Shown here: in pieces, positions 41,346-54,467 of the stretch
Position numbering within the stretch: position 1 is the first letter of the stretch
Layout: each line of letters begins with the position of its first letter
Assembly (NCBI GenBank): GCA_015501605.1
Contig: JADNRZ010000002.1
Span: 62,001 to 126,000 of the forward strand
Reading direction: 5' to 3'
DNA: 64,000 nt
From: Panaeolus papilionaceus
Lineage: Eukaryota > Basidiomycota > Agaricomycetes > Agaricales
Position numbers and translations under genes: made by a program
The notes under the pieces: generated by a model
The model's database searches: none
What the model saw: the letters and a program-made list of their open reading frames with translations, nothing else
Told to the model about the DNA's origin: nothing

Positions 41346-43602
41346 AGGTTAGGTTTTAGGGGCTGCGGGGTTGTTTTGGGTTTTAGAGAGGAAGGATGGG
41401 GGTGGGGAGGGAGATGCGTTGGGGACTTGGGGTGGTCGACCTGGAATTTGAGGATTTTAGGAGGAGGCGCTAGGGGCGGAGGGCAGTTTGAGGAGATGGG
41501 GAGGGAGGGGTGGTGCACGGACCATGTTGGTCACTTGTTGACAGGGTTATTTTTGACTGGGTTTTGTCGTCGTCGTCTGAGCTGCCTTGGTTCAACCTTC
41601 GTCGTCGCTCTGCCATTGCTTGCTCAAGCGCTCAATGCCTGTCTCCCTCACAGGGATGACGTAGGCCTTGTTGCTTTGCTTCACCCTCTCGCCGCCCTGT
41701 TTTTTCCTCCTGCCCCCACCTCTTTGGTGTGCCGCAACTCATGCATCCCCTTGCCCGTCATCGCGACTACGCCACCATTTCCTGCTATGCTATGTCTATC
41801 ACGTTGGACTGGACTGATGTCGGATGAAGAAGAACAAAAGAAGTGGATTGGACATGGATGAATGGATTTATAGTATACATATTTTTTAATTTTCTTCGCC
41901 TTTCTTTTTTTGCCGTTTCCTCCCTTTGGCAGGGCCCGGGCATTTTTGAACTTTCGCTTGCTTGCTTGAGTGCTTGCTTGATTACCCCTCTTCAAAGACC
42001 CTTTCTTTCATATGATACCCTGCTTTTTCATTTCAACCCTTGATTTGTCGGTTTAGTTTTGGCCTTCCTTCGTCCTGTCTTTAATCACATCTCGTCTTGA
42101 TTCTGTTTCTTTCTTTCTCTGAAAATTTAATTTTGCATTAGCATTTGAAGCTGCATTTTTGGGGGAGTTGAGAATTGGGATTGACGTGGATTTGGTTGGT
42201 TGATTGTTACGTCGACTTAATCGTCGTCGCCTTCTAATTTTCTTGTTCATCATCATCACCCCCTTCTTCCTCAGTGTCTTCAGTGTCTTCAGCGTCACCG
42301 GCCCCCGGCTAAAGGTCGACTTCAACCAAACCAACTACCGCCAATCTTTCATCTGCATGATTGAAATATCAAGACGACTTTTTAACATAACCAAGACATG
42401 TCATCCTTCAAGCTCAAATTCAAGTATCTACCTCGTCAACGTCAATGTGAACGCTTAAATACGGTGTTAATTATATTCAGATTTATTTTTTCTCTCTTCT
42501 CTCATCCGTCACGATGTGATTATACCTCTGGCTCTTCCTGGATTCTCGCATTTTGTTGGGGGGACGTTAGCTTGCGAATGACGTGTTGAGGAATGCTGAT
42601 ACTGACGTTTTTTATCTCGCTATTACAGCTCTGCGGGTTTGGTGATGCTGATATTTCCTTAGCTTAGGTGGTGATTAAGGGGGTGGCTGAGGAGGTTGGT
42701 TGAGGCCAGCCTCGTTCTGGGGCATGGAAATGTATGTGAGGTTGTGCCGATTTTTTGTTGATGCTTTTTCTGATGGAGTTTTCTAGGTTATTTATTCCAG
42801 GGGCTGTTTCTACGAATTTTGACGTGGCATGGCTGGATATTCAACTCGACTTGACTTTGGACGCCCATCCAGGCATTTTTCAGGGTAAACATCCCGCCCT
42901 TGCTCTTGATCCGGGTGGACTTGCCTGTACCTCAGCTAAGATTGTTGCACTTTGGAAGTTTTAATGTCGGGGGTTTTTTTTGACGGGACAGTTTTTTACA
43001 GGGAATGACTTGGGTTTCAGCGAAACCTCGAATTTGATTAGCTCAGGCCCTGTCGTAAGTGATCAAATTTCTTGGGGTGATTATGTGTCTAAATTGGTGG
43101 TGCTTAATATTGGATCCAGGACATTAGATTTATTTGTGCCATATTTCGTTTTTTGTTCATCAAGAATCGACCAGGATGCGACTCTCTACCCAGGCTGACA
43201 TGACATGGATCTTCAAGCTTCAAGTCGCGTTAGCGAAGTCCAGGGATTCCACCTGACTCACCTTCCTCATTTCAAGCATGTGAAGGTGGCGAGTTTAATT
43301 TGGACGTTGTGCAACTGTAGATGTAAGTCTTCAGGCTTTTTCGTCTTGTTTCGTCTCTTCACATATCTAACTTGATGTGGTTAATAGGAACTAGGATATT
43401 ATATTTTTATTCTACACAGACTTGATGTCGTGTGCGGTGTATATTCGTCGTGAACTTGAAGGACCCGGCCTTTCAAAGCAGAATGAAATTTTGGAGCTCG
43501 TCTGGAGGCTCTCTACCCTTTCCGTCTTTCCTCACATTCCACCTGCACTCCCCTCTCAAATCACATCACATTACCTCTGACCTTCACTTCACTCCCCTCC
43601 CC
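41346..43602. other. Intergenic / 3' flanks, nothing supported
   Basis: The 3' flank of the tetraspanin gene and the 3' flank of the RhoGAP gene meet here. Plus-strand open frames (for example 41376-41861 and 42204-42458) are Gly/Arg- or Phe/Ser-rich shadows without splice support. Confidence 0.45.
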
Positions 43603-46600
43603 TCACTTCCGAACTAGCACGTGACCAGCTCCACCATCATACCCTGCGCTCTTCGACCTTTGACTCTGATGATTATGCATTGCCTTTAAATCTATAGGTC
43701 GCACTGCGCGGGTGTACCCCGACTTGCTATCTCCTCGTTCCCTGGGTCGTCCGTATGCGTCTACGCGTAGGATATCTGGACCTTGGTGGCCTGCTGCTGC
43801 ACCTTCCCCTACTTTGTTTACGGCAATAGACCCGCCCCCGCCTTCACTCCCGCCTGCTGCACCAGCACCAGCACTCCAAGCACACTCCTCACTATGCCTC
43901 TCAATCCACGCCTCCAACTCGTGTACTCGCTGCTCAAGATAGGAAGATCGCAGGAAATACTTGGACGAGGACGTGAGTGCCCGCCGGAGGGCTTCGGTGC
44001 GGCGCTTGAGCTGGTTTTGGACGAGGACGAGGTGGATGGTGGTGCGGAGGCGGGTGGGGGTTGGAGAGGAGGGGGAGGAAGGGTCGGTTTTGATGGGGGA
44101 GGGAGGGAGGGTTGAGGTGGGGTTCGCTGTGGGGATGGTTGAGGTGGTAGAACCGGGATGAGAGCTTGGATGTGATGCAGTAGGAGGGGTGGAAGGTGAC
44201 GGTGCTGGCACAGGCACAGGCGCGGATGGAGGAGAAGTTCTCAGAGGCGTGGGTGGTGTGAGGTGCACTTGTGGAAGTCCAGCAGATAAATAATCGCTGG
44301 TGCTCATTTTGCGAGGCTTCTCTTCGGATTCGAAGTTGAGCCCTGTCGTCGTGTTTATGTTCATCGGGAGAGGAGGGGAGCGATATGGGGATGTTGACAG
44401 GGAGTTGACGGGGGGTGGAGGGATGGGGAGGGAGGGAGATAATGGATTTGAATCGGGTGTCGTTTTTTGGTTGGATGTTGCATCATTGATATTGGGAATG
44501 GGGGGCGAGGAGAGGGGGGAGGTGTAGGTGTTGCTTAGTGCGAGCTCGGTGCGGAGGAAGGAGTCGAGAAGCCTGGCGTCTACTCTTGCTGTAAATGTTG
44601 GGAAGATAAGAGGGTTGAAATCTGAAGCAGTGGAGAGAACGTACGTGGCATTGGTGCAGGAGCTTGGAGGCGTTCACCACGACCCTCAGATGGCGATCTT
44701 GGAGATTCCAGGGAGAGCATGACTGGATTCAAGGGGGTTTAATTCACGAATTTCGACCGGAGACACGACAACGTACCGTAATCATCCACAATATCCATCT
44801 CCTCCAACATCTGAACCGACATAGGGACCGATACATCTGCATGGACGGGGACCGGAATAATGATGTGTTTAGGTGGCTCCTTTGACCGCTTCTCCGTGTT
44901 GCTTTTGCCTCTTTCGTCGCCTTCTACCACCCTTTCTCTATTCCGACTCGAGCCATCCCGAGTCCACGACTTCCGTGGAGACGACCACGAACGAGAATCG
45001 GTGTACGGCAACGCAGATGCTGCTCGTTTTCGCCCTGCTGTATTACCACTCTCAGTAGTCCCAAGTTGGAATCGTGTCCGGCCTTGAGGACGGGCATGCA
45101 CGATCCCGCTTTCACCCACCTCAGCCTCGTTGGTTGGATTGAATGGCATTACAGGTGGATCCAGTGGCGGCGATGCTGACCTTGACCTTGATCGCGAGAG
45201 GGATAGTGACCGCGATAACGAGCGAGATCGTGATCTTGTTAAGGACAAGGAACGAGAGATGGGTCTGCTCGCTGATGAGAGCCGGTCCAACCAGTCTTGG
45301 GGGAGGGGTATGCGACCGAATGTGTCCCGCCGAAGGAATTTGGGAAGCGTGGGGGTAGCTTTAGGGGAAGAGGGAGACGATGAATAGCATGAGGATGGCG
45401 ACGATTGTGTGGATGTGGATGGGTTTCGGGACCATGTCCTCCTCGACTTCTCTTTGACACCTTCTCCTGCCGCTTTGGAGCGAGGTTGATCAAGGGCGTT
45501 GTCATCTTCAGAAGATAGCTCCTCGTCGTCAATACCAAGACTGGACAGGACCTCAAAGAGACCGTCTGAAATTGGACCCCAGCGACGAAGAAACCAACAC
45601 ATCATCACTTCTCCTTCACGTCGCGTTTCAGGGGTGGGTATTACTCCAGTCGTAATGCTTGGTCGTCGGGGTGGAACACTGGACACACTGATGTTGCTCA
45701 CCGACGATGCATCGGATGGACGACGGGCATTGTGTGCTGTGTTGAACTGAAGCTCGTCTACCTCTGTCGATGTCGGTGCTGGTGCACCTGCCACGTTGTT
45801 GGCTCCTGTGGCCATGAGACCCCCACCGAATATTTTGCCTCCAAACATCTTGGCGAGATCTTCTATGCCTACGCCGTTCTCTTCGCGGACGAGCGCTGCT
45901 TGGCTGAAGAAAGCGAGAAAGTAGACGAGGAGGGAGAAGTTGGGTGACGGGAGGAGGTGGAGCAGAAGCTGCGCTGTAAGGATGCGTGATGATGCAAGAG
46001 GGGAGGCGTAGGTGGAAGTGTAGGCCCGCATCATGGGTGTGGAGGTTACACTTGTGGGTGAGGCATTGGGATGATGACCAGCCTCGGATTCGGAGTTGAG
46101 CTTGGCGACTTCATCCTCTTCGATTCCGCATAACTCCCAGAGTGCGCGGAAGAGGAAGGGAGGAAGTACAGGCTCGGGTAGCGAAGAGATATAAGTGGAC
46201 AAGAGAGCGCAGATATCAGGCATCGATTCGAGATGGAGGGACGTTGCTGCTCCAAAACCAGCGTTGATTATTGTCCCTTGGGAATCCGACGGTTCCCCTG
46301 TCCCTGCTGCGTGTTGGTTGGAGGATGACTTGGGTGTGCCATCGCCGTGTGCACTTGTTGAAATGTGTCGGGGAGTGCGAGGACGGGAACGATCACGGAT
46401 GATGCTACCTGGGGGTTGCTTTTCGGAATCAAAGATCGAGATCAATTCCATGAGGCGAGTGCGATTTGGAAGCGCGCGGAAGAGGTTTGGTTGGTAGATA
46501 CCTGTAAAGGGTGAGACCTCGTCATAATTGATGTTTGATTCAAGGTTACCTGTTCGATAGAGTTCCTCGATGCAGCTTATAACGATAATGGGGAGTTCGT

Positions 46601-47764
46601 GTTCTCGTCCTCCAAGAATCATTGTGCTTGAAGAGTAAATGGATGCACGGCGGATCGTTTCTCCCATGACAACTCATAAATCGTGAATAGGACTCAGGGA
46701 CTAGACTGTGACGAGATATAAATGGACATACCAAGATCTCCATGTCGTCCCTCCACCTCGAGGTTCCCCGTCAGAGCAAGCTTTTGTCGCACCATCTCTC
46801 GTTCTTCGAAGTCGACTTGGTCTAAATAATGCATTTCCAGCAATTCTCTAGTGCTGAAATACGACTCCACACTTTTCTTCCTCGGTGGTGTCAAACCCCT
46901 CGCGACATCATCGACCTCTACTTCTCGTAGTGCAACAAGAATGGAGCGAGGATCAGGCTTTCTGGAAGAAGCGGACTGTGGAGCGACGGTTGAAACGAAC
47001 CCATCCCTAGATAACCCTGTTGACAACGATGAAGGTGTGTTCCGCCTCGTCATGGAGGTGGTTGAACCATGTCTTAGCTGCGATCCACGGCTGGATCTCC
47101 TATTCTTTTTGGTCGAGTTCGAACTCGACATCCTGCTCCCCTTCTCCCTTTGAGACCTAGATGTTATCACGCTCCCGTGACCCTTCCATCCCAAAGTATT
47201 CTTTGCCAGCAGTCCCTCGAACGTCCCATTGCGAGGACCGCGATAGGTGTCCTCAAAGCGCGTGAAGTCGACAATAGGAGGACTGTTGCTTCCACATGCG
47301 CCTACACCGATGCGATGTGTTGCAAGATCGACGTAGTCAGCATCCGATGTAGCTGCTGAGGGAAGTGGTTGAGGCATAGAAGTGAAACGGCGCTTCGGAT
47401 TACTGGCGGGATGATGGTATGGGTTGGTGTTTATCACGCTTCCCGCTTGGTGTCCCGCATTTTCGAGTCCATGGCTAGGAATAGGCTCTTCCTTTGCAGG
47501 AGGCGTAGTCGTTCTTTGTATCTGGTGGGATGGATGGACGGTCTTGGACAGCATGTGGTAGGCAGTCCTCTTCAACGCACCCAGCTTCCCTGAAACGGCG
47601 TCATGGATTAGGCTATGTTGCTCCCCATCATTATTGCCAGTTTGCATGTCGTTGGGTGGTCTGTGTATTCTTGGGTTTCGAGGGTGCGATTCAGTCGTTT
47701 GAATAACGGGGTTTTTGTCAGTGATTTCAGGGGCGAGGGATTTAGTTGAATTTTCGCGTGACAT
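43603..47764 (-). CDS. RhoGAP domain protein (about 1314 aa)
   Basis: Likely regulator of a Rho-type GTPase. Exons: 46732-47764, 46550-46672, 44777-46501, 44645-44722 and 43603-44588; all joins keep frame. The 48-bp intron at 46502-46549 has no in-frame stop, so it would be read through if retained. The N-terminal 340 residues are Ser/Arg-rich. The GAP domain begins ELPIIVISCIEELYRTG-IYQPNLFRALPNR. It continues with LHLESMPDICALLSTYISSL and PEPVLPPFLFRALWELCG, then SRILTAQLLLHLLPSPNFSL and GVGIEDLAKMFGGKIFGG. Later there is a Ser-Arg repeat (RSRSRSLSRSLSLSRSRSRS). Close to the C-terminus lies a coiled-coil region (LKRRTEALRRALTSSSKYFL, YLEQRVHELEAWIERH). The usual arginine finger (G-I-F-R) reads G-I-Y-Q here. 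I believe related Agaricomycete proteins share this, so the activity may be weak or absent. Confidence 0.85.
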
Positions 47765-48263
47765 TTGGTGGAAAGAAGTCGGTTATTGAAAGATTGAAAT
47801 GGGATAGGGAAGTAATTGGAGTAAAACTTTAAATCAGGATCGACAACTGAGAATGCAGGTTGCAGGGAGTGGAGCACAAGAGGGATGTGCTACACCAAGC
47901 TGATGTCTTGAAATTACGTGCAGGGAGGATAGGAGAAGTTGAGAGATGACGATGATGGAATTGCCGTCGGACAGCTGAAATCGCAACATGTCATTGAACG
48001 AGTTATTGATTGTAACTTCGTACTTCGTCATCAGTGGGGTGCCAAAGCACCCAGCTTACAATGTGCTTAGCAACAAGATAATCGAAAACTCATCGTTTTC
48101 TATGAATTAATTTCGTTTCATCACTCGTCTTTTTTTTTTTTTCAAAGTATCGGGTAAAAGCCTCGTATGACTCGCCCCGGATATTTGTCTGACACCACCT
48201 TCATCTGAGCCACTTGATCATATTGGCCTCACCATCTTATTCTCCCCATCCATGGGGCAATAT

Positions 48264-50547
48264 TTAACGCGCCTCATAATCCCTCGATTCGATGGGAATG
48301 AGCAACGGCAGTACTCCCGCTCCAACGAAAATAGCACCAGCTATGAAAATCGGCACGGAGGTCGTGAGGTCGGCGTACAACGCAATAATTGGCGCCTATA
48401 AAACGTTGAGTAAACGACCAGTCAAATCCAAAACAGAAAACTTATAGCGAAAATGAAAACAGACCATAATCCCAAAGACCCTATTCGCACCCGCACACAA
48501 CGCATTAGCTGTTCCTCGATCCTTCGTATCAAACAGCTCGGGCGTCATCGCATATAGTACGCCGTACATCACATTACTCGTGAATGTATAAGCGCAGTTC
48601 CACCCTAACAATGCATTCGAAGTTCGAGAGGTGGTGGAGAGTAGAATGAATATGCCGGTGAGGAGCGTGAAGATGCTGAGGGTGCCGCGTCGGCCGAGAT
48701 AGGGGAGTGAGACGGTGTACCCTGCGAGGAGGGCGGCGGGGACGCCGATGGTGCTTAGGATGGCTTGCTGTTGGAAGCATCAAGCTGTGAGTATGTGGGG
48801 GGATAGATAGAGGTAAGTACTTGCGTTTCGGTATGTTATGTATACTGATCCGTCTCCGAATTCGGCTCCTCGAGTTGCGAGACTGCCAGGATTATTTTGA
48901 GCTCATCATTTGAAGAGTGTGGAAGGTAAAGAGGAGCTTACTAGTACGTTACGAAGGAATTGTATCTGCGAAGTCAAACACGATCAATACGCTGAGTATC
49001 TTCTATTATGAGAAACAACGCACAGAGGGAACGCCAACCCGATGAGCGCTTGGGTTTTATTAGATCAGAAGATTCGAACAACAGAGAAGGTCGATATTAT
49101 GGATGAAAAACTCACCCCAAATTGAAATCAAGAGCGAAGTAACAATCATCTTCTGCCTCGTCTCAAATAACGGTCCAACATGATTAACGTTCATCTCGTC
49201 ACGCAGGCCACTCCACCACGACGTCGGCTTCAAGTTCCCTTCCCCCTTTCTCTGACTCTTCTCACCGTGCTCTTCATCAACACCCAGCTCACCACTCCCC
49301 GCTTCGATCTTTCCATTCTTCTCCTCATCACAATCCTCCCCACTCGTAATGTCCCCCGCACCCCTCGCACTTTTACCTTCGTTATACCTCCTCACGTTCT
49401 TCAAAACCTCTCTCGCCTCCCTCTCCCTTCCTTTACCAACAAGGAACTTCGGCGTCTCATACAACTTGAACACCACAAATCTTAAAACCCAAAACAATAA
49501 CATCAGCCCGCCCATGGCATATAAGAAGTACCTCCACCCTCTATTCGCACTCTCAATACACACATATGGGGAATTGGGAGAGGAGGAGGGCGGGGAAGGG
49601 CATGAGTAGTTCCCGATGAGTGGCCATGCGACGAGGCTCCCTATGAGCTGACCGAATGCCCACCAGATAGATAGAACTGTGAGTAGGTATTGGTGTGTGG
49701 ATGGTGTGAATTCTATCCATCAAATGATGAGTTGATATTTGATTGTCGGAATAAAAGTATGAAACAAGCACGAAAATAATGGTAGGAATTCGAAGTCTGT
49801 ACGATGAGACAGGATGCACTTCACTCACCTAAGAATATCGCAGTATCCACTGGTAAATTCCCTCCTACACCCAAAGACCACAACGTCACCATCGTCGTCA
49901 GCACGGTAAAATTCGGAGATGCCCCTGCAGAGACTGCGAATACGCCGATGATCAACATCGTAACATTGAACGAGAGACTATTCAATCATGAAGCGATCAC
50001 GATTAGACAGCATTTTACATATTTTAAAGCATGTTTGATAAGAATACGAACCGACGACCCCAGATATCACTTCCAGCTCCCCAGAACACGGCTCCGATCA
50101 GCAAGCCGATGTTTTGACCCAACTTCAGGAATGGGCCTTGTGACCCTTGAAACTCGTTCAATACGGGAGGGAGTATGAGGCCTGTGACGATTGGCCATAG
50201 GTTATCCCTGTGATATCACCATAGGCATCGAGAATCAGTACTTGCAATAATACATGTATCGTAGCGGGGAAACATGGGAAAACTCCTCCGGTATGCATAA
50301 TTAGAAAGCATTCAATGAGATGACTGACGCGAAGTATCCAAATCCTGTGAGCACGAACAGTGCCCTTGATGCGCAAAGTCAGATAACGAGCACCACCCAT
50401 TCTATCGCAGTAACCCTGACCGTACCATTGATATCTCCCCATCCCAATATCCTTCAACGCTATGTTCACATCCTCGATCTTCTCTTCGTATGTCTTCAGT
50501 TTCGTCGCCGTTTTCGCATCATTTCCACGATCTATTGTATCCCCCAT
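48264..50547 (-). CDS. MFS transporter, SV2/SLC22-like, copy 2
   Basis: Intact paralogue of the copies at 16162 and 51109. It starts MGDTIDRGNDAKTATKLKTY and shares the N-terminal block EEKIEDVNIALKDIGMGRYQ. Exon order matches copies 1 and 3: membrane segment GFGYFA, then GQNIGLLIGAVFWGAGSDIW, LWSLGVGGN-PVDTAIFL, and the central loop with YETPKFLVGKGREREAREVL. This loop is longer than in the other copies, with an acidic/Lys-rich insert. LATRGAEFGDGSV, GWNCAYTFTSNVMYGVLYAM and the C-terminal ESRDYEAR follow. One intron uses a GC donor (GCAAGT at 48819-48824) where the other copies have GT. The substrate is unknown. Copies 2 and 3 are adjacent on the same strand and probably arose by tandem duplication. 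Confidence 0.88.
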
Positions 50548-51108
50548 GTGTATATCGTCAGTATCAACCTAAAATCACTGGCAGGCGTGAAGGAAAGCGA
50601 GCAAAGAAGCGAAAGAAATCAACACTTCATGAACCATCCCACCTCTCCTTCTTATCTTCACCCAAGTAAGTACAAGCTCAAACTCGTGTCAAGCATCACG
50701 CCACTCACCCCGTGCTTGTGGAGTATCAGTCAGGCGAGCTCGAGGCCTTCGGAGCGACCTCGAATTCGAACCCCACTACCTTCTTATAGTGATGGCTGAT
50801 TTGCATAGTCGCCATTCAGCGGTGGAATGGCGTCGTTTGGAGGTTTGACAATAATCTCCGGGGGCAATAGCAGTTAGGGCTATTAATAGCACCTTCAATG
50901 CTTCGAGATATATACTAAGTCTATAATTAGGGACATTGACAGTACTAGTACGTGTGCCACTAGGATACATATCGCTGCAAGTCACTGAAGTGAGTTGGAA
51001 ATGGGAGGTTCTATGAACCTTTTGAGTATATATCTAGTCCCACACAGAGTACATAGCATAAATACCTAAAGAGTACACTAAAGTTACAACTATAACAACC
51101 AACCTTTT
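50548..51108. other. Spacer between MFS copies 2 and 3
   Basis: About 560 bp holding the promoter of copy 2 and the 3' flank of copy 3. No gene is visible. Confidence 0.5.
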
Positions 51109-53201
51109 CTACCTCGCTTCATAGTCTCTTGATTCGACGGGTATCAACAGGGGTAAAAATCCGGCAGCCAGAAATACGGCACCCGCGATAAATATTGGCA
51201 CCGATGTCGTCAAGTCTGCATAGAGAGCAATTATAGGAGCCTGTTCCACAGCGCAATGAGCATTTTTAACAGAACCTGTTTTCAGCAATACTATCACAAA
51301 CGTACCATGATTCCGAATATCCGATTCGCACCAGCTGTAACAGCACTCGCCGTTCCTCGATCCTTGCTATCAAACAGCTCGGGCGTCATTGCATACAACA
51401 CGCCATACATCACATTATTTGTGAACGTATATGCACAATTCCATCCTAAGAGTGCATTTGATGACCGTGATGTTGTGGACAGCAATATGAACACGCCTGT
51501 GAGAAGAGTGAAGATCGCCAGTGTCCCTCGTCGACCGAGGAAGGGCAGTGAGACCATGTATCCTGCGAGAAGGGAGGCTGGGATGCTTATGACGCTGAGG
51601 ATAACTTGCTAGATTCGAATGCAGAACATTTAATGAGATGTCAGGATGGGTAAATACAAAGGAACTTACATTTCGATAGGTCGTATTCATAGATCCATCA
51701 CCAAATGTTGCACCACGAGTTGCCAGGCTGAAAGTTCCAATTGGTAGGTGATATTGTAAGAATAATCAATGACTCACTAGTATGGTATGAAGGAGTTGTA
51801 TCTGTACGACGAATGTGAAGTCAACGTAACGCACAGGAATGATAAACGGGGGAATCTCACAGTGGAAACGCCAATCCAATCAGCGCTGGAATCATCATTT
51901 CGTAAGACTTCTGGTTATGTATGATGGGAATCGACATACCCCAGATAGAAATCAATAACGAAGTTGTGATCGTTTTTTCTCTCGTATCAAACAACGGTTT
52001 CAGATGATTAACCTTTGCCTCGTTTATCCATCCCCTTCTCGTTGGCTGATCTTGCTTCACGGTCACGGTCACCTTCTCAATCGAGGAGTTGCTGCTCGCA
52101 CAAACTCCAAACTTCTCTCTATCAATCCAAACACTCGACCTCCCATTCCATCGTGAAACCTTTTCAAGCACCTCGACAGCCTCCAATTCTCTTCCCTTTC
52201 CTACCAGGTACTTGGGCGTCTCACTGATTCTGAACAAAAAGAATCTGATAGCCCAGAGAAGAAGCATCAGCCCGCCCATGCTGTAAAGGAAATAGCGCCA
52301 GCCTTTATTAGATGCTGCGTCACACGACAACGAGGGTGAGTGCGCTGTGAGCGATGATGAAGGACAGGAGAATTTCCCAATCAGTGGCCACGCGACCAGG
52401 CTTCCCACAAGTTGACCGAGCGTCCACCAGATCGATAGAACTGTAAGGAGATACTGGTGTGATGCAGGGATAAACTCTGGATGAAGTATTGTTTAGTGAC
52501 CATTGGACCATTGCGTACCAATGCCATCTGTGCAAAACTTCGACGTTTGAACTCACCGAGAAATATCGCGGCATCTACCGGCATGTTTCCGCCTACACCA
52601 AGCGACCACAAGGTCGCCATCACCGTCAATACAGCAAAGTTCGGAGAAGCACCGGCTACGACTCCAAATGCCCCAGTTATCAGAAGATTAACATTGAACG
52701 ATATCCTGTTTCGAATATCAGAACCATATCTATGAAGGGAAGAGAGATGAGGAAAACTCACTTGCGACCCCAGATATCAGCGCCAAAGCCCCAGAACACT
52801 GCACCGACTAATAATCCAATGTTTTGACCCAGCTTGAGCAACGGTCCTTGCGTGCTGGCGAATTCATTCATCACGGGCGGCAGAATGAGTGCTGTTACGA
52901 TGGGCCATAAGTTTCCACTATACCAACATGTCTAAATATGTGTTTTATGTGGTGAGATGTATTCAAGCAGGCGCTTACGCGAAATAACCAAATCCTGTGA
53001 GTACGAAAAGAGCCCTGTATACGGAATTTATAACCAGGTGATGGGTGCCAGACAAAACGTAACGTACCACTGATAGCGCCCCATTCCAATATCCTTCAAC
53101 ACTACGTTGACTGCCTCGATCTTCTCCTCATACGTCTTCGAACAATTTGTTGATTCGGAGAGAACATCGCTCGCATCACAGTCAATGACTCGTCTTTCCA
53201 T
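51109..53201 (-). CDS. MFS transporter, SV2/SLC22-like, copy 3
   Basis: Starts MERRVIDCDASDVLSES, then EEKIEAVNVVLKDIGMGRYQ. The rest follows the same exon plan as copies 1 and 2: GNLWP... region, GLLVGAVFWGFGADIWGRK, LWSLGVGGNMPVDAAIFL, WPLIGKFSCPSSSLTAHSPS, RISETPKYLVGKGRELEAVE, LATRGATFGDGSMNTTYRN, GWNCAYTFTNNVMYGVLYAM, and ESRDYEAR at the end. In the loop and in the cysteine-containing extracellular segment (CPSS) it is closer to copy 1 than to copy 2. Every join I checked stays open, so this copy looks functional. It is expected at the plasma membrane with 12 spans. Confidence 0.9.
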
Positions 53202-54467
53202 CACCTATGGCACTTGGAACAGGATGGGTGAAAGAAGCGAATGAGATCCCTTCGTGACAACCCACGTCAAAATATTATATCTGCATGGTTTTATAGGCAG
53301 ATTGAAGCCGCGATATACAGCTGTAATAGAGTTCCTGGATCCTACCACATGTTGGTGGGAGAATGTATTCTACGAGTCTCCAGACCTGTGAATCAGAGAT
53401 AATTAAACGAATACGGATGCACTTCGCAAGTACTTTGTGCGTAACCAGAGTACATCAAATACTTGGTGAACTCTATACTCAGTGTCATGCGTGCTTCTGT
53501 TGACTTCATTCAAGCACATCGTGGTCACTCCACGTTTGGTATAGTAGATGATTTCTCAGCTTTGATATCCCTCAGAGGCAAGACTGAGTAAAATGCTGGG
53601 ACGCCCCTCCTGCCGACGTTCTGCTCACGCCCAGGACGCCTTGGTTAGAGTGAAAAGAGCAGTTCATTTTATGCCACATCATATTCGAACTAAATCACAC
53701 AAGCTCGGACGGCTCTTGTCCCAGCTTGATTCCTTGATCATGACTTAACATTTCGAAGTTTGACCACACAAAATGCGCCTAATGAATAGTCGCACTGAAG
53801 CTTGTTCAAAGCTCTGGCCAACTATGTTGCATCTTGAGTTTTTTCGGATGAAAGACGTCAGACCAACGGACCCACGTAACAGGGGCCCAGCAATGATGAC
53901 ACTGTCAAGATCCTGGGGTGACCGACAATCATGCCATCAATTCAGTGCTGCTTCGGATAAGTCTATGATTCTGATTTTGATTTTGAATACCCATGCAACA
54001 GTGCAAGGGGTAAGAATTCGGCACTCGGTTGGCCCGGTTTGGCGGTATGTTCACGACTGTTAATCACCACTTACATGCACGTGAAGGGCGTATCAATGAA
54101 TTGTTCCGAGAACGTCTGTCACCATAATGTTCTCATTGTTTGCCATTCCTGTGCCGGTTGGCTCGTGAAATGAAACATCGCTGACGCTGTTATGCCCATA
54201 CATTCCCTCCCTCAAGGATTTTCAGCAAGCAAGGGCAGCTACCCCTCTGTCATGGGAAAGGCGTCTTTCAGGCGCTCGAAAGCTGGGAACAATGAGATAC
54301 ATCGATACTCCCGCCAGAAATCCTCATAGCTAACCCAATGACTAAAGGTGCGAATAGCCGGAAATTTAAACGAGTGTGAGATTCAACGAGCTAGCTACGC
54401 ACAAGGCCAGGTAATGTCTTCTGACCATCACTGGCAGACTCCTGACGGTGACGATCTCGTACTGCCA
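53202..54467. other. Intergenic, nothing supported
   Basis: The promoter side of MFS copy 3. A plus-strand frame at 53773-54063 has no start context, domain or splice continuation, and I leave it out. Confidence 0.45.

Noticed and set aside
50740..50785. Possible tRNA-like TTCGAATTCGA sequence
   Set aside because: The T-loop-like string could not be extended to acceptor, D and anticodon stems, so it is not called as a tRNA.
53773..54063. Plus-strand 96-aa frame
   Set aside because: Begins without promoter context, has no homology signal I can see, and overlaps nothing conserved.
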